Source: Pseudopedobacter alpinus
GTDB lineage: Bacteria; Bacteroidota; Bacteroidia; Sphingobacteriales; Sphingobacteriaceae
Assembly: GCF_042684645.1 (NCBI RefSeq)
Contig: NZ_JBHULV010000028.1
Span: forward strand, 1 to 64,000
Length of the DNA: 64,000 bases
Direction: 5' to 3'
In this document: positions 26,761-36,295 of the stretch, piece after piece
Numbering within the stretch: the stretch's first letter is position 1
Layout: every line of letters begins with the position of its first letter
Position numbers and translations under genes: made by a program
The notes under the pieces: model-generated
Database searches by the model: none
What the model was told of the DNA's origin: nothing
Seen by the model: only the letters and a program-made list of their open reading frames with translations

Positions 26761-26768
26761 TATATTTG
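26761..26768 (+). promoter_or_regulatory. Predicted -7 promoter box upstream of the receiver-kinase pair
   Basis: TATATTTG matches TAnnTTTG and lies 18 bp before the ATG at 26787. It overlaps a TTG that would otherwise have been taken as the start, which supports the later ATG. Confidence 0.5.
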
Positions 26769-26786
26769 TTCACTACTAAAGAAATT

Positions 26787-27179
26787 ATGCAAGTTTATAA
26801 ATATAAAAAAGCACTTTTAATTGATGATAATTTCATTGACAACATGATTAATGAAAAAATTTTAAATGCAAGTGATTTTGCTGAAAGTATCATTATAAAA
26901 CAGTCTTGCGAATCTGCAATTAATTATTTACAAGATTTAGAAAAAGAAAATCAGGAATTACCTGAAATCATTTTTTTAGATATCAGAATGCCCGTTAAAA
27001 CAGGCTTTGATTTTTTAGTTGAATTTCAAGAAATACAAAGCATTAATAAAGAAGATGTTAAAATTGTTATGCTATCTTCATCTTTAGACCCTAGTGATCA
27101 TAAAAAAGTAATTGAATTTAAAAACGTTACAGATTTTTTAGGCAAACCGCTTACTACCGAATTATTAAAAAATATTTAG
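26787..27179 (+). CDS. Single-domain response regulator (receiver only)
   Basis: A 130-aa CheY-like phosphoacceptor with no output domain. It has the acidic pair in LLIDDN, the phosphoacceptor Asp in IIFLDIRMP, the conserved Ser in MLSSS and the Lys in LGKPL. The ATG at 26787 gives the normal receiver start; the longer TTG frame overlaps a promoter box. It ends one base before the sugar-kinase-like gene, so both are probably co-expressed. Partner kinase and output are unknown. Confidence 0.88.
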   Translation: MQVYKYKKALLIDDNFIDNMINEKILNASDFAESIIIKQSCESAINYLQDLEKENQELPEIIFLDIRMPVKTGFDFLVEFQEIQSINKEDVKIVMLSSSLDPSDHKKVIEFKNVTDFLGKPLTTELLKNI

Positions 27180-27180
27180 A

Positions 27181-28029
27181 ATGCTTCTTGTTGCAGATGG
27201 AGGTTCTTCAAAAACCGATTGGATTTTACAAACGAAAAACAAATCTTTAGAAAAATACAGTACCTCTGGTTTAAACCCCTTCTTTTGGTCTGAAAAAGAA
27301 ATTGTAAGAAGCTTAAATAATTTTGAACCATTTAACTCCTTTGCAAACGAAGTTACCGAGCTTCACTTTTTTGGAGCTGGTTGTAGTAGCCCGGATAGAA
27401 GAGAGCTTATTTCTAATGCCCTTACTAATAGATTCAAAAATGCGTTTATTGCAGTTGAAAGCGACTTGTTGGGTTCTGCAATTGCTTGCTGTAAAGACAC
27501 ACCTGGTTTTAGTTGTATTTTAGGTACAGAGTCTAACATTTCTTTTTATAATGGGCAGGATGTAGAAAGTAACTTAGGCTTAGGCTATGTATTGGGCGAA
27601 GAAGGTTCAGGTACCTATTTTGGAAAAAAATTAATAACTGACTTTATTTATAAAACAGCTCCAAAAGATATTCTAGCAGCTTTTGACAAAGAATATCAAC
27701 TTAATAAAGAAACAGTAATAAAAAACCTTTATCAAAAAGCAATGCCAAATTACTTTTTGGCATCTTTTGCACAATTTATGAGTTTGTATTATGACCACCC
27801 ATATATACAAAACCTGCTAACTAATGGTTTTCACGATTTTATAAAATCTCACATTCTCCGCTATTCTAACTACAAAGAATATTATTGCCATTTTGTTGGT
27901 TCTATCGGATTCCATTTTCAAGAAATTTTAAAAACCGTAACCAAAGAATACGAAATAAATACAGGAATTATACTTGAAAAACCTATTGATGAATTGTTTG
28001 ATTGGATTAAAAAGAGGGAAGGTTTTTAG
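27181..28029 (+). CDS. BadF/BadG-type ATPase, N-acetylglucosamine-kinase-like
   Basis: A member of the ASKHA (actin/sugar kinase/Hsp70) superfamily, 282 aa, expected to phosphorylate an amino sugar such as GlcNAc during cell-wall or chitin recycling. The first phosphate loop is VADGGSSKTDWIL, and the adenosine/second phosphate region is YVLGEEGSGTYFGKKL. It follows a receiver-domain gene at one-base spacing. The pairing with a receiver protein suggests regulated activity, but the sequence does not prove it. Confidence 0.88.
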   Translation: MLLVADGGSSKTDWILQTKNKSLEKYSTSGLNPFFWSEKEIVRSLNNFEPFNSFANEVTELHFFGAGCSSPDRRELISNALTNRFKNAFIAVESDLLGSAIACCKDTPGFSCILGTESNISFYNGQDVESNLGLGYVLGEEGSGTYFGKKLITDFIYKTAPKDILAAFDKEYQLNKETVIKNLYQKAMPNYFLASFAQFMSLYYDHPYIQNLLTNGFHDFIKSHILRYSNYKEYYCHFVGSIGFHFQEILKTVTKEYEINTGIILEKPIDELFDWIKKREGF

Positions 28030-28049
28030 TTTAAAGGCTTAAAACTTTT

Positions 28050-28097
28050 TTAACATCAAAATTATTTGTTAATATGATGAAACAATTTTGATGTTAA
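28050..28097. repeat. 14-bp perfect inverted repeat downstream of the kinase gene
   Basis: TTAACATCAAAATT (28050-28063) and its exact complement at 28084-28097 enclose a 20-nt loop, 20 bp after the kinase stop. It lacks a T-tract, so it is a possible transcript-end stem or protein site. The rest of the gap to 28298 shows nothing further. Confidence 0.6.
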
Positions 28098-28298
28098 TCT
28101 TTAGGTAGCCAATTATTTTTCAACACAATTCCATAATTCATTTGAATCAAGAATAGGGTTTAAATAATTATTAAATGCTTGAAAGTTATTTGTAATTGCA
28201 CTATATAAATTACATTTATTTCATAAAAAATTTGGGTATTTTTACTAAAACTATAATTTGTTTTAATTCGTTTATAGTTTCACATCTCTTAAAATTAT

Positions 28299-31200
28299 AT
28301 GTTTAAAAAACTTATAACCATTTGTTTAACTGTTTTAGCTACTAAAGTTTCTTACGCCCAAGAAAAACAAGTTTTAGTAACAAAAAAACAGTTTGATAAT
28401 TTAACACTTTTATCTTCTGAGTTAAGTACTAAAAATACAGAGAACAAACAAAAAGCTTTTGCATTAGCAAGAAAAAACAATTGGATTATTTTTAAAGAAT
28501 ATAAGGATGGAACAATTATATCATTACAAGGTGTTGATGATTTTGGTTTTCCGTTATATTTAACAACGTATAATAATACCATAGCTGCGGGTACAACCAA
28601 TACCAATAGTATTTATAATGGAGGTAGCTTAGGTTTAAGTTTAAGCGGATCTAGCAATAATATATCTGGTAAAATGGGGATTTGGGATGGTGGTAGTATT
28701 TTAATAAACCACCAAGAATTTGCATCTGGTAGAATTGAACAAATTGATTTACCCGAAAGTTTAAGCTCACATGCAACCCATGTTGCAGGTACTTTGGTTG
28801 CTACCGGTGTTAACCCAATAGCTAGAGGAATGGCATGGGGTTTAAAGAAACTTTATGCTTATGATTTTAATAAAGACGATACCGAAATGACTTTAGCTGC
28901 TTCGCAGGGTATGTTGGTTTCAAATCACTCTTACGGCTTTATTGCTGGTTGGGATTATAACTCTGATGTAACACCTCCCCGATGGGAATATTATGGTTAC
29001 CCGGAAAGTACAGAAGATTACAAATTTGGTTTTTATGATAATACTGCAAAAAATTGGGATTTAATTAGCTACAACGCACCTTTTTATTTAATTGTTAAAT
29101 CAGCAGGAAACAATAGGAATCAAAACGGTCCTACTGTTGGTACAGAATACTATGGTTATGAAAGCACTAGCAGTTCAACTTTTGTTAGCAAAGGACCAAG
29201 ACCAACAAATATTAGTAATAATAATGGTTACGATATTTTATCAACTACTAGTAATGCGAAAAATATATTAACAGTTGGTGCGGTTAACGGTTTGCCATTT
29301 GGCTCAAACAACCCAACTGACATTCAAATATCTAGCTTTAGCAGCTGGGGGCCAACAGATGATGGAAGAATTAAACCAGATATTGTTGCTAATGGCGTAA
29401 GTTTAACTTCTACAAATAGTTCTGATACAAGATCATACTCAACATTATCAGGCACTTCTATGTCTGCTCCAAATGTAAGTGGTTCAATATTGTTATTGCA
29501 GGAATATTATTCGCAGTTAAATACTGGCTCCTTTATGCGCTCAGCTACTTTAAAGGGTTTAATAATTAATACAGCTAATGAAGCAGGTTCGGCTTTAGGC
29601 CCTGATTATATTTATGGATGGGGATTGTTAAATATAGAGAATGCAGCAAATATCATCAAACTTAGAGGTAATAAAAGCATAATTACAGAAAGAACATTAT
29701 CTCAGGGTGAGATTTACAATTTACAAATTACAAGTTCTGGTTATGGGCCACTAAAGGTTACTATTTGTTGGACAGACCCCGAAGGTAAGGTAGTTACAAG
29801 CGGAACAATTAATGATAGAACCCCTAAATTGGTAAATGACTTAGATTTAAGGTTAATACAGGGTGTTACAACGTTTTTTCCTTGGAAATTAAACCCTTTA
29901 ATTCCTGCAAACGCAGCAACTAATGCAGATAATATTGTTGACAATGTAGAACAAATATCAATTCCAAATGCTGTACCGGGTCAAACCTATACCTTAAGAG
30001 TTTCGCATAAAGGGACGCTAACAAAAGGCCCTCAAAATTATTCAATAATTGCCTCAGGAGTTGGTGGCGTGGTTTATTGTACATCTGCTGCAAATTCTAC
30101 AGCCGATTCAAGAATTGAACAAGTACAATTAGGAAGTATTAACAATACCGTAGCAAGTTCTTGCCGAAGCTATACAAATTTCACAGATTTAAGTACAGAG
30201 TTAGAGGCAGGTAAAAGCTATCCATTTACTATAAATTTAGGAACTTGTGGTGCAAATGAAGATAAAATTGCTGCAATTTATGCCGACTGGAATAGTGATG
30301 GAGATTTTAATGACGAAGGGGAATCGTTAGCAAAATCTTCTGTTTTTAATCAAAATGGAATTTTTACAGGCAATATTACAGTTCCAGCAAATGTTATTTC
30401 TGGTAACTCATCAATTTTAAGAATTGTTTTAAATGAAACTACCAACCCAAACTCGATAATACCATGTGGTAGTTATGTAAAAGGAGAAACTCAAGATTAT
30501 AAAATTAATTTTATAAAATCAACAACTGATGTTGGAGTTATAGCCATAAATAGTGAATTAGAAAATTTATGCCCTACCACCCCAAAAAAGTTTTCCGTAA
30601 GATTAAAAAACTTTGGAGGAGCTAGTATTTCTAATATTCCAATAACTTTTACTTTAAGTAGTAATAATACTGTAATACAAACAATTACAGAGAATTTTAA
30701 TGGCACTATTTTGCCAAATTACGAATTGAATTACACTTTTAATGCTGTTTTGTTAAATTTACAAAACGCCACAAATTACATTATTACTGTTAAAACTGCT
30801 TTAGGTAATGATATTAAGGATGTAAACGATGCAACTACAAAAAGTTTTACTACCTCAACACCACAAAATGCAGTTAATTTAAATGCTTCTGTTTGTGATA
30901 ATGCTGCGGATTATTACCAGCTAAATGGTTCTGGTGATGGTTTCATATATTGGTACGCATCAGCAAACTCAGCAGTGCCCTTAGAAATTGGAAACAACGT
31001 TTACACCAACACTGCTCCAATCTCCAACACTTATTATGCTGGTTTAAATAGCTTTAGAAGTTATTTTGGAGCCGTTAATAAAAATCAATATAGTGGTGGC
31101 CAGTATTCAGGTAATTTTGGGCCCAAACCTATTATTACGGTTAAAGCTCCAATGGTTTTAGATAGTGCTTTATTGTATGTAAGCAAAAGTGGTCAGCTTA

Positions 31201-32063
31201 CTTTTACTGTCGAAACTTTAAGTGGAGTTGTTTTAAGCTCACAAACAATTAATGTAGAAAGAACAAAAACAACCGTAGATGTATCTACTGTAACCAATTT
31301 AATTGATGACGACCCTAATGATCCTGGTAAGGTTTATAAAATTGGCTTAGAATTTCCGGCAGCGGGTACTTATTATATTGGTATAAGTTTTAACGGAGCA
31401 ACAATTTTTAGAAGTAATGTTGGTGTAAATAATATTCCAATCAATTTGGGAAACGGAATTATAAGTTTAACTGGCGCTAATTCGGCAACTACCGGAAATA
31501 TAACAAATGCTTATTACTATTTCTATAACATGCTTTTTAAAGCTTTAGGATGTCCAACAAATACGAGACAAGCAGTAACTTTAGGTAAACCTTTAATTAA
31601 CCAAATGGGTAACACACTAACATCTACCCCTGCTTTTCAGTATCAATGGTTTTTAAATGGAAATTCAATTGATGGTGCAACAAATCAAACTCACATAGCA
31701 GTAAGTTCTGGCTTGTATAGCGTTAATGCAATTAATTCTTCTGGCTGTATTTCTCGCTCTGATAATTTTAACTATGTAATTTCAAGTATTAAACCATCTG
31801 ATGGTGAAGAAATAGGATTAAAAGCGTTCCCTGTACCCGCTAATGATTTACTTAATTTAGCTTTTGAAGTTAATAATAGAAGTAATTTAAACATAAGTTT
31901 AATAAACAGCTTAGGGCAAGTGGTTTATAATACTAAAGAAAACAATTTTATAGGTAAATACACGGATAGCATTAATGTGAAAAATCACCAAAACGGAAGC
32001 TATATTCTATCAATAAAATTTAATAATAATGTTTATACTCAAAAAATCAGCATTATGCATTAA
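28299..32063 (+). CDS. Secreted subtilisin-like serine protease with type IX secretion tail
   Basis: A 1254-aa S8-family protease. It has a signal peptide (1-20) and a catalytic triad D130 (GIWDGG), H158 (SSHATHVAGT) and S387 (SGTSMSAP), with oxyanion Asn271. A subtilase-linked beta domain follows, then a GEVED-type domain near 590-735 ending GETQDYKI, further beta-rich modules and a C-terminal type A sorting domain (FPVPANDLLNLAF ... NGSYILSIKF). The tail targets the type IX secretion system, so the enzyme is exported across the outer membrane. It is a single gene with its own terminator. Confidence 0.94.
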   Translation: MFKKLITICLTVLATKVSYAQEKQVLVTKKQFDNLTLLSSELSTKNTENKQKAFALARKNNWIIFKEYKDGTIISLQGVDDFGFPLYLTTYNNTIAAGTTNTNSIYNGGSLGLSLSGSSNNISGKMGIWDGGSILINHQEFASGRIEQIDLPESLSSHATHVAGTLVATGVNPIARGMAWGLKKLYAYDFNKDDTEMTLAASQGMLVSNHSYGFIAGWDYNSDVTPPRWEYYGYPESTEDYKFGFYDNTAKNWDLISYNAPFYLIVKSAGNNRNQNGPTVGTEYYGYESTSSSTFVSKGPRPTNISNNNGYDILSTTSNAKNILTVGAVNGLPFGSNNPTDIQISSFSSWGPTDDGRIKPDIVANGVSLTSTNSSDTRSYSTLSGTSMSAPNVSGSILLLQEYYSQLNTGSFMRSATLKGLIINTANEAGSALGPDYIYGWGLLNIENAANIIKLRGNKSIITERTLSQGEIYNLQITSSGYGPLKVTICWTDPEGKVVTSGTINDRTPKLVNDLDLRLIQGVTTFFPWKLNPLIPANAATNADNIVDNVEQISIPNAVPGQTYTLRVSHKGTLTKGPQNYSIIASGVGGVVYCTSAANSTADSRIEQVQLGSINNTVASSCRSYTNFTDLSTELEAGKSYPFTINLGTCGANEDKIAAIYADWNSDGDFNDEGESLAKSSVFNQNGIFTGNITVPANVISGNSSILRIVLNETTNPNSIIPCGSYVKGETQDYKINFIKSTTDVGVIAINSELENLCPTTPKKFSVRLKNFGGASISNIPITFTLSSNNTVIQTITENFNGTILPNYELNYTFNAVLLNLQNATNYIITVKTALGNDIKDVNDATTKSFTTSTPQNAVNLNASVCDNAADYYQLNGSGDGFIYWYASANSAVPLEIGNNVYTNTAPISNTYYAGLNSFRSYFGAVNKNQYSGGQYSGNFGPKPIITVKAPMVLDSALLYVSKSGQLTFTVETLSGVVLSSQTINVERTKTTVDVSTVTNLIDDDPNDPGKVYKIGLEFPAAGTYYIGISFNGATIFRSNVGVNNIPINLGNGIISLTGANSATTGNITNAYYYFYNMLFKALGCPTNTRQAVTLGKPLINQMGNTLTSTPAFQYQWFLNGNSIDGATNQTHIAVSSGLYSVNAINSSGCISRSDNFNYVISSIKPSDGEEIGLKAFPVPANDLLNLAFEVNNRSNLNISLINSLGQVVYNTKENNFIGKYTDSINVKNHQNGSYILSIKFNNNVYTQKISIMH

Positions 32064-32075
32064 TGCTGATTTTTT
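32041..32075 (+). terminator. Intrinsic terminator overlapping the protease 3' end
   Basis: An 11-bp GC-containing stem (AATCAGCATTA / TAATGCTGATT) extended by A-T pairs to 15 bp, with loop TGCAT and a T6 tail. The last codons and the TAA stop are inside the hairpin. Confidence 0.9.
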
Positions 32076-32432
32076 AAACGATTGTTTCAAAATCAGGCTT
32101 TAAAATGTTTCTGTCGATATTTATCTAATCTTACATCTTTAAGTTAATATAAAATAACTCTAAAGCCTTAAACATCTGGGTAACTCATTATATCTGTTAC
32201 TTTTTAGCACCCTTTCCAGCAATTTTTAAATACTTTGCAAAACACTATACTCTAACACCTCTTGTATATTCCCTTGTCTTTAAATAGATTTTTTTAGATA
32301 AAAAAATTGCTCTTGTTATATTAATATTCTTAATTTTAAAGAAAAGTTCAGTGATTTTTGAATTAATTTTAAAATTTTAGTCGGTTAGCCATATCAATCT
32401 AACTACATTTTTTGAATATAAAAAAGACTAAT
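32076..32432. other. Intergenic, no supported feature
   Basis: A 357-bp A+T-rich gap after the terminator. I see no ORF, repeat, RNA gene or clear promoter box; the SRPBCC gene promoter must lie here. Confidence 0.5.
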
Positions 32433-32837
32433 ATGATAACAGTAGAAACAATTGTAAGCAATCAATTAAATAAAGTTTGGGATGCTTGGACTAACCCAGA
32501 GCACATCATAAAATGGAACTTCGCTTCTAACGATTGGCATTGCCCAAAAGCTGAAAACGATTTAAGAAAAGATGGCAAATTTTCTTATACCATGGCAGCA
32601 AAAGACGGTAGCTTTAGTTTTGATTTTTGGGGAACACATACCAATATTGAAGAATCTAAACTAATTGAAACCATATTAGGCGATGGCAGAAAAATGAAGG
32701 TGACTTTTACAGAAGAAAACGGTGGCGTAAAGGTTATAGAAGACTTTGAACCAGAAAATGAAAATCCAATTGATTTGCAAAAAACTGGTTGGCAGGCTAT
32801 TTTAAATAATTTCAAAAAACACGTTGAATCACTATAG
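32433..32837 (+). CDS. SRPBCC/AHSA1-domain protein
   Basis: A 134-aa START-like hydrophobic-pocket protein (activator of Hsp90 ATPase homologue-1 type). The motif VWDAWTNPEHIIKWNFASND near the start and the terminal GWQAILNNFKKHVE helix are characteristic. I use ATG at 32433 because a TTG seven codons earlier gives no family sequence. The DoxX-like gene follows after 18 bp, a common pairing of small stress-type genes in Bacteroidetes. The ligand is unknown. Confidence 0.88.
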   Translation: MITVETIVSNQLNKVWDAWTNPEHIIKWNFASNDWHCPKAENDLRKDGKFSYTMAAKDGSFSFDFWGTHTNIEESKLIETILGDGRKMKVTFTEENGGVKVIEDFEPENENPIDLQKTGWQAILNNFKKHVESL

Positions 32838-32855
32838 ATTAACCACCCTAAATTT

Positions 32856-33239
32856 ATGAACATGAAAAAAACAAAAATTTTATTCTGGGTAAGTACCACA
32901 CTCATCTTTTTATTAGAAGGTGTAATGCCTGCATTAACATCTCAAACTGAAATGGCAAAAGAAGGGATTAGGCATTTAGGTTATCCTGCATACTTTGGAG
33001 TAATGCTTACAGTTTTTAAAGTGTTGGGGGCAATTACTTTAATTGTACCTCAAATACCTAAAAGAGTAAAAGAATGGGCTTATGCAGGTTTTGCAATAGA
33101 TTTTATTGCTGCTTTTGTTAGCCATTGGGCAATTGATGGTTTTGTAATAGGGAATCAGTTATTTCCGATAGTCGCTATGGCTATTTTAATTGTATCGTAC
33201 ATTACTCATCATAAGCTTAACGCAGAAAAACCATTTTAA
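32856..33239 (+). CDS. DoxX-like small membrane protein
   Basis: A 127-aa inner-membrane protein with four predicted helices (about residues 7-24, 46-66, 71-90 and 98-118). The segment RHLGYPAYFGVMLTVFKVLG is typical of DoxX-like proteins. It is probably co-transcribed with the upstream SRPBCC gene. No catalytic residues are evident. Confidence 0.85.
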   Translation: MNMKKTKILFWVSTTLIFLLEGVMPALTSQTEMAKEGIRHLGYPAYFGVMLTVFKVLGAITLIVPQIPKRVKEWAYAGFAIDFIAAFVSHWAIDGFVIGNQLFPIVAMAILIVSYITHHKLNAEKPF

Positions 33240-33248
33240 AGGCATAAA

Positions 33249-33272
33249 AAAACCTCCTTCTAGGGAGGTTTT
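33249..33272. terminator. Bidirectional intrinsic terminator
   Basis: AAAACCTCC / GGAGGTTTT with a 6-nt loop, an A-run before it and T-run after, between convergent DoxX and transaldolase genes. Confidence 0.9.
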
Positions 33273-33290
33273 TAAAATTCTAGCTAATAA

Positions 33291-33950
33291 TTATTTGCCA
33301 GCTGCTTTAGCATGATCTGCTAAAAACTGAGCCAATCCGCTATCAGTTAATGGGTGTTTCAATAATCCTAAGATTGAACTTAATGGCCCTGTCATCACAT
33401 CTGCACCGATTTTTGCACACTCTACAATATGAACAGAATTACGTATAGAAGCAGCTAAAATCTGAGTCTCATAACCATAGTTGTCAAAAATTAAACGGAT
33501 ATCTTCAATTAAACCAAAGCTATCTGCTCCTATATCATCTAATCTGCCTAAAAAAGGAGAAACATAAGTTGCACCTGCTTTTGCAGCTAATAAAGCTTGT
33601 CCAGCAGAAAAAATCAATGTACAATTAGTTCTAATTCCTTTATCGCTAAAGTATTTAAGCGCCTTAATTCCGTCTTTAACCATCGGAATTTTAACTACAA
33701 TTTTATCATCAAGTGCGGCTAAAGCATCACCTTCTTTAATCATTCCTTCAAAATCTGTAGAAATAACCTCAGCACTTACATTATCATCAACTATAGCACA
33801 AATATCTCTGTAGTGTTGCAACACTTTCTCATCTCCAGAAATACCTTCTTTTGCCATTAAACTTGGGTTGGTAGTAACACCATCCAATACACCTAAATCT
33901 TGTGCTTCTTTAATTTGAGCCAAGTTTGCGGTATCAATAAAAAATTTCAT
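33291..33950 (-). CDS. Transaldolase, TalC/fructose-6-phosphate aldolase subfamily
   Basis: A cytosolic Schiff-base aldolase of the pentose phosphate pathway. The 219-aa length is that of the short TalC/MipB type rather than the 320-aa TalB type. The N-terminus FFIDTANLAQIKEA with GVTTNPSLMAKEG, the Lys region KIVVKIPMVKDG and SPFLGRLDDIG are family hallmarks. The ATG start is clear. Whether it acts as transaldolase or FSA cannot be told from sequence. Confidence 0.94.
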   Translation of the reverse strand: MKFFIDTANLAQIKEAQDLGVLDGVTTNPSLMAKEGISGDEKVLQHYRDICAIVDDNVSAEVISTDFEGMIKEGDALAALDDKIVVKIPMVKDGIKALKYFSDKGIRTNCTLIFSAGQALLAAKAGATYVSPFLGRLDDIGADSFGLIEDIRLIFDNYGYETQILAASIRNSVHIVECAKIGADVMTGPLSSILGLLKHPLTDSGLAQFLADHAKAAGK

Positions 33951-34180
33951 ATTATTTTAATTTTTGGTTGTTTAAATTATATTAATCGAATGACTTTTAA
34001 AGAAAAACTTACCATGTCGATTTAAAAGCCCAAATATATCAGTTTCTTTATTAAAATGATGTTATTATTTCAAAAATGAATCTCAATAAAACAATTGTGC
34101 TATAAAAAAAACCAAATGGACTAGACTTAATTGTTGGGAGAAAAGTTTGATATTTATTTTGAAAGAGAAAAGAAAAAAAA

Positions 34181-34279
34181 TGGGCTAGCAACTTCTATCG
34201 CACCGCTACAACTTCTTACCCTTGCTGCGTTCCCACCCTGGGGGAGTTCAGAAGGAGCTGGTCGTAGAAGACTAACCCA
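34181..34279 (-). ncRNA. ffs: Signal recognition particle RNA (4.5S-type)
   Basis: A 99-nt RNA whose ends pair (TGGGTTAG with CTAGCCCA, one G-U). The centre reads CCCCAGGGTGGGAACGCAGC followed by AAGGG, the SRP domain IV with a GGAA-type tetraloop and the AGCA-containing internal loop that binds Ffh. A T8 run directly after the closing helix can end transcription. A well-placed promoter box sits just upstream. It acts in co-translational membrane targeting. Confidence 0.93.
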
Positions 34280-34282
34280 GCA

Positions 34283-34316
34283 CAAAGGTATCATTTTTTA
34301 ACAGAATCTTAAACAA
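34283..34316 (-). promoter_or_regulatory. Promoter of the SRP RNA gene
   Basis: On the minus strand, TACCTTTG (34283-34290) is an exact TAnnTTTG box that ends three bases before the RNA 5' end. A TTG (34314-34316) sits 23 bp upstream as the -33 element. The match between promoter and RNA end supports both calls. Confidence 0.75.
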
Positions 34317-34361
34317 GAATTCATATTTATGCTTAAGAACCTGATAATCAAAAATAAAAAA

Positions 34362-35594
34362 TTATTTACGTTTCTTTTTCTTTTGTTTAGACATAGCTTC
34401 GTTTTCATTAATTAGCGATTGCCAATCATTTTGATGCCCTTCTGAAATGGCTAAAGTTTCTTCGTATTCCGTTTTTTTAATGCTCATTAACTTAATAGGT
34501 TGTGTTAAATAAGTCTCAATTTCTTCTAAAATTGGTTTTTCTTCTTCACTACAAAAAGAAATAGCAGTACCGCGATTGTTTCCCCTACCTGTACGGCCCA
34601 CACGGTGAACGTAGTTTTCTGCAACATCTGGCAAATCGTAATTTATTACATACTCAACGCCTTTGACATCCAAACCACGGGCACTTACATCTGTAGCCAC
34701 TAAAATTTTAACCCTACCTTCTCTAAAATCATCCAAAACTTTAAATCTATCCTCTTGCTCCTTATCGCCATGTAAAGTTGCAGTAACAATATTTACACGT
34801 TCCATAGCTTTAAAAACACGTTCTGCCCGCACTTTTGTACGCACAAAAACCAATATTTTTTGGTCGGGATGCTCTTTTACAATTCGCTCTAAAAAGAAAC
34901 GCTTATCGTCCATTGCCACATAAGCCACCGCATGATCTACATTTTTAGAAACCGGATCTTTAGGAGAAATCTGAATTCTTACCGGCTTACTTACCAAAGC
35001 GTAAGCTAAGTCTTTAATGTTTTCGTCAATAGTTGCTGAGAAAAATAAGGTTTGTCTTCTACGAGGTAGAAATTGTAATATGTGTTTAATATCGTTATAA
35101 AAACCCTTATTCAACATGTGATCGGCTTCATCCAAAACCAAGAAATCTATTTTTTTAAGATTTAAATGCCCTTTATGTACCAAATCAGAAATTCTACCGG
35201 GTGTTGCAATTAAAACATCAACTCCTCTTCTCAGCTTTTCAACCTGAGGTTCAATATCAACACCGCCAATTAAAGAAATCGTTTCCACATCTGTATATTG
35301 ACCTAATTCTTTAAAAACTTGCTCAATTTGCATGGCTAATTCTCGGGTAGGCACCATTACCACTGCTTTTACATTTTGCTCTGGCTCGCGGTGTTTGTTT
35401 TGTTGCAACATGCTAATTAGCGGAATTGCAAAAGCGGCAGTTTTACCTGTTCCTGTTTGTGCAATGGCTAAAATGTCTTGTCCCGATAATATTTGTGGAA
35501 TAGATTTAAACTGAATATCAGTAGGTTTTTTAAAGCCTAAATCGTCTAAACTCTTTTTTAATTCGGGTACAATGTGGTATTTACTAAATTTCAT
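34362..35594 (-). CDS. DEAD-box ATP-dependent RNA helicase (RhlE-like)
   Basis: A 410-aa RNA helicase involved in ribosome assembly or RNA turnover. Motifs in order: the Q motif with FKKPTDIQFKSIP, I AQTGTGKT, II DEAD, III SAT, V ATDVSARGLD and VI HRVGRTGR. The C-terminus is a basic KQKKKKRK tail, usual for RhlE types. A -7 box (TATATTTG, minus strand, 35602-35609) ends only about 7 bp before the ATG, which implies a very short or absent leader. Confidence 0.94.
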   Translation of the reverse strand: MKFSKYHIVPELKKSLDDLGFKKPTDIQFKSIPQILSGQDILAIAQTGTGKTAAFAIPLISMLQQNKHREPEQNVKAVVMVPTRELAMQIEQVFKELGQYTDVETISLIGGVDIEPQVEKLRRGVDVLIATPGRISDLVHKGHLNLKKIDFLVLDEADHMLNKGFYNDIKHILQFLPRRRQTLFFSATIDENIKDLAYALVSKPVRIQISPKDPVSKNVDHAVAYVAMDDKRFFLERIVKEHPDQKILVFVRTKVRAERVFKAMERVNIVTATLHGDKEQEDRFKVLDDFREGRVKILVATDVSARGLDVKGVEYVINYDLPDVAENYVHRVGRTGRGNNRGTAISFCSEEEKPILEEIETYLTQPIKLMSIKKTEYEETLAISEGHQNDWQSLINENEAMSKQKKKKRK

Positions 35595-35744
35595 TTGGCT
35601 GCAAATATAAGCATTGCATAATTGTTTAGGTTTTTATTATTTTGAAGCAGATCAAAGTTAAATATCAATTCCTTCAAAATTAATCTTACTATTTTCCATT
35701 TGGCAGATTAGCTTTTAGCTTTCTGCATTTTGCCTTAGCCTTTT

Positions 35745-36212
35745 CTAAACATCCATTTTCAACCTCGTGTCAAAATCAAATGGCTTAACATCTAAAACCT
35801 TAATTTTAGAAAAATCTGGATGTTGTGGGTTCAACAAATAGTTATATTCTCTATCTACTATGGCAGATGGCACTTTTAAAACTGCTGAATTCTGATTAAA
35901 AAGCCATTCATTACCTAATTTTTGGGTAATTGGATAATGCAAAACCTTAAACCATTCTTTATTTAGCTTTTGCAGCTTTTCTAATTTAATTTCTTCAACT
36001 AAGAGGCTATCATCAAAACTAATTACAGCCATTGAAAACTTTCCTGAGTTTAAAGCCGCACCGCTTTTATGCGCCAAAACTTCTAAGCAAGAAAGTGATG
36101 CAGAACCTCCGGTATAAATCATTCCTTCGCCTTCGCTATTCCAACGCCCAGCAAATCCTGGAGCTACAAGTGAGTTCGCAAACTTGGTTTGTGTAATTCT
36201 GTAAACAAGCAT
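35745..36212 (-). CDS. RES-domain toxin
   Basis: A type II toxin related to ADP-ribosyltransferases; characterised RES toxins deplete NAD+. The 155-aa protein has GRWNSEGEGMIYTGG with the conserved Arg-Trp-Asn and Tyr, ASLSCLEVLAH, and the late VPSAIVDREYNYLLNPQHP. Length is standard. It follows the Xre antitoxin gene at an 83-bp gap on the same strand. Nothing looks broken. Confidence 0.92.
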   Translation of the reverse strand: MLVYRITQTKFANSLVAPGFAGRWNSEGEGMIYTGGSASLSCLEVLAHKSGAALNSGKFSMAVISFDDSLLVEEIKLEKLQKLNKEWFKVLHYPITQKLGNEWLFNQNSAVLKVPSAIVDREYNYLLNPQHPDFSKIKVLDVKPFDFDTRLKMDV

Positions 36213-36295
36213 ATTAAAAGCGGAACGCTTAAGACAAAAAGCTTAAAGCAATAAATAAAAAGGACAAAGTATGTTTATTTACATTAACGTATTCA

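Noticed and set aside
28050..28097. Inverted repeat as an intrinsic terminator
   Set aside because: There is no T-tract after the stem; kept only as an inverted repeat.
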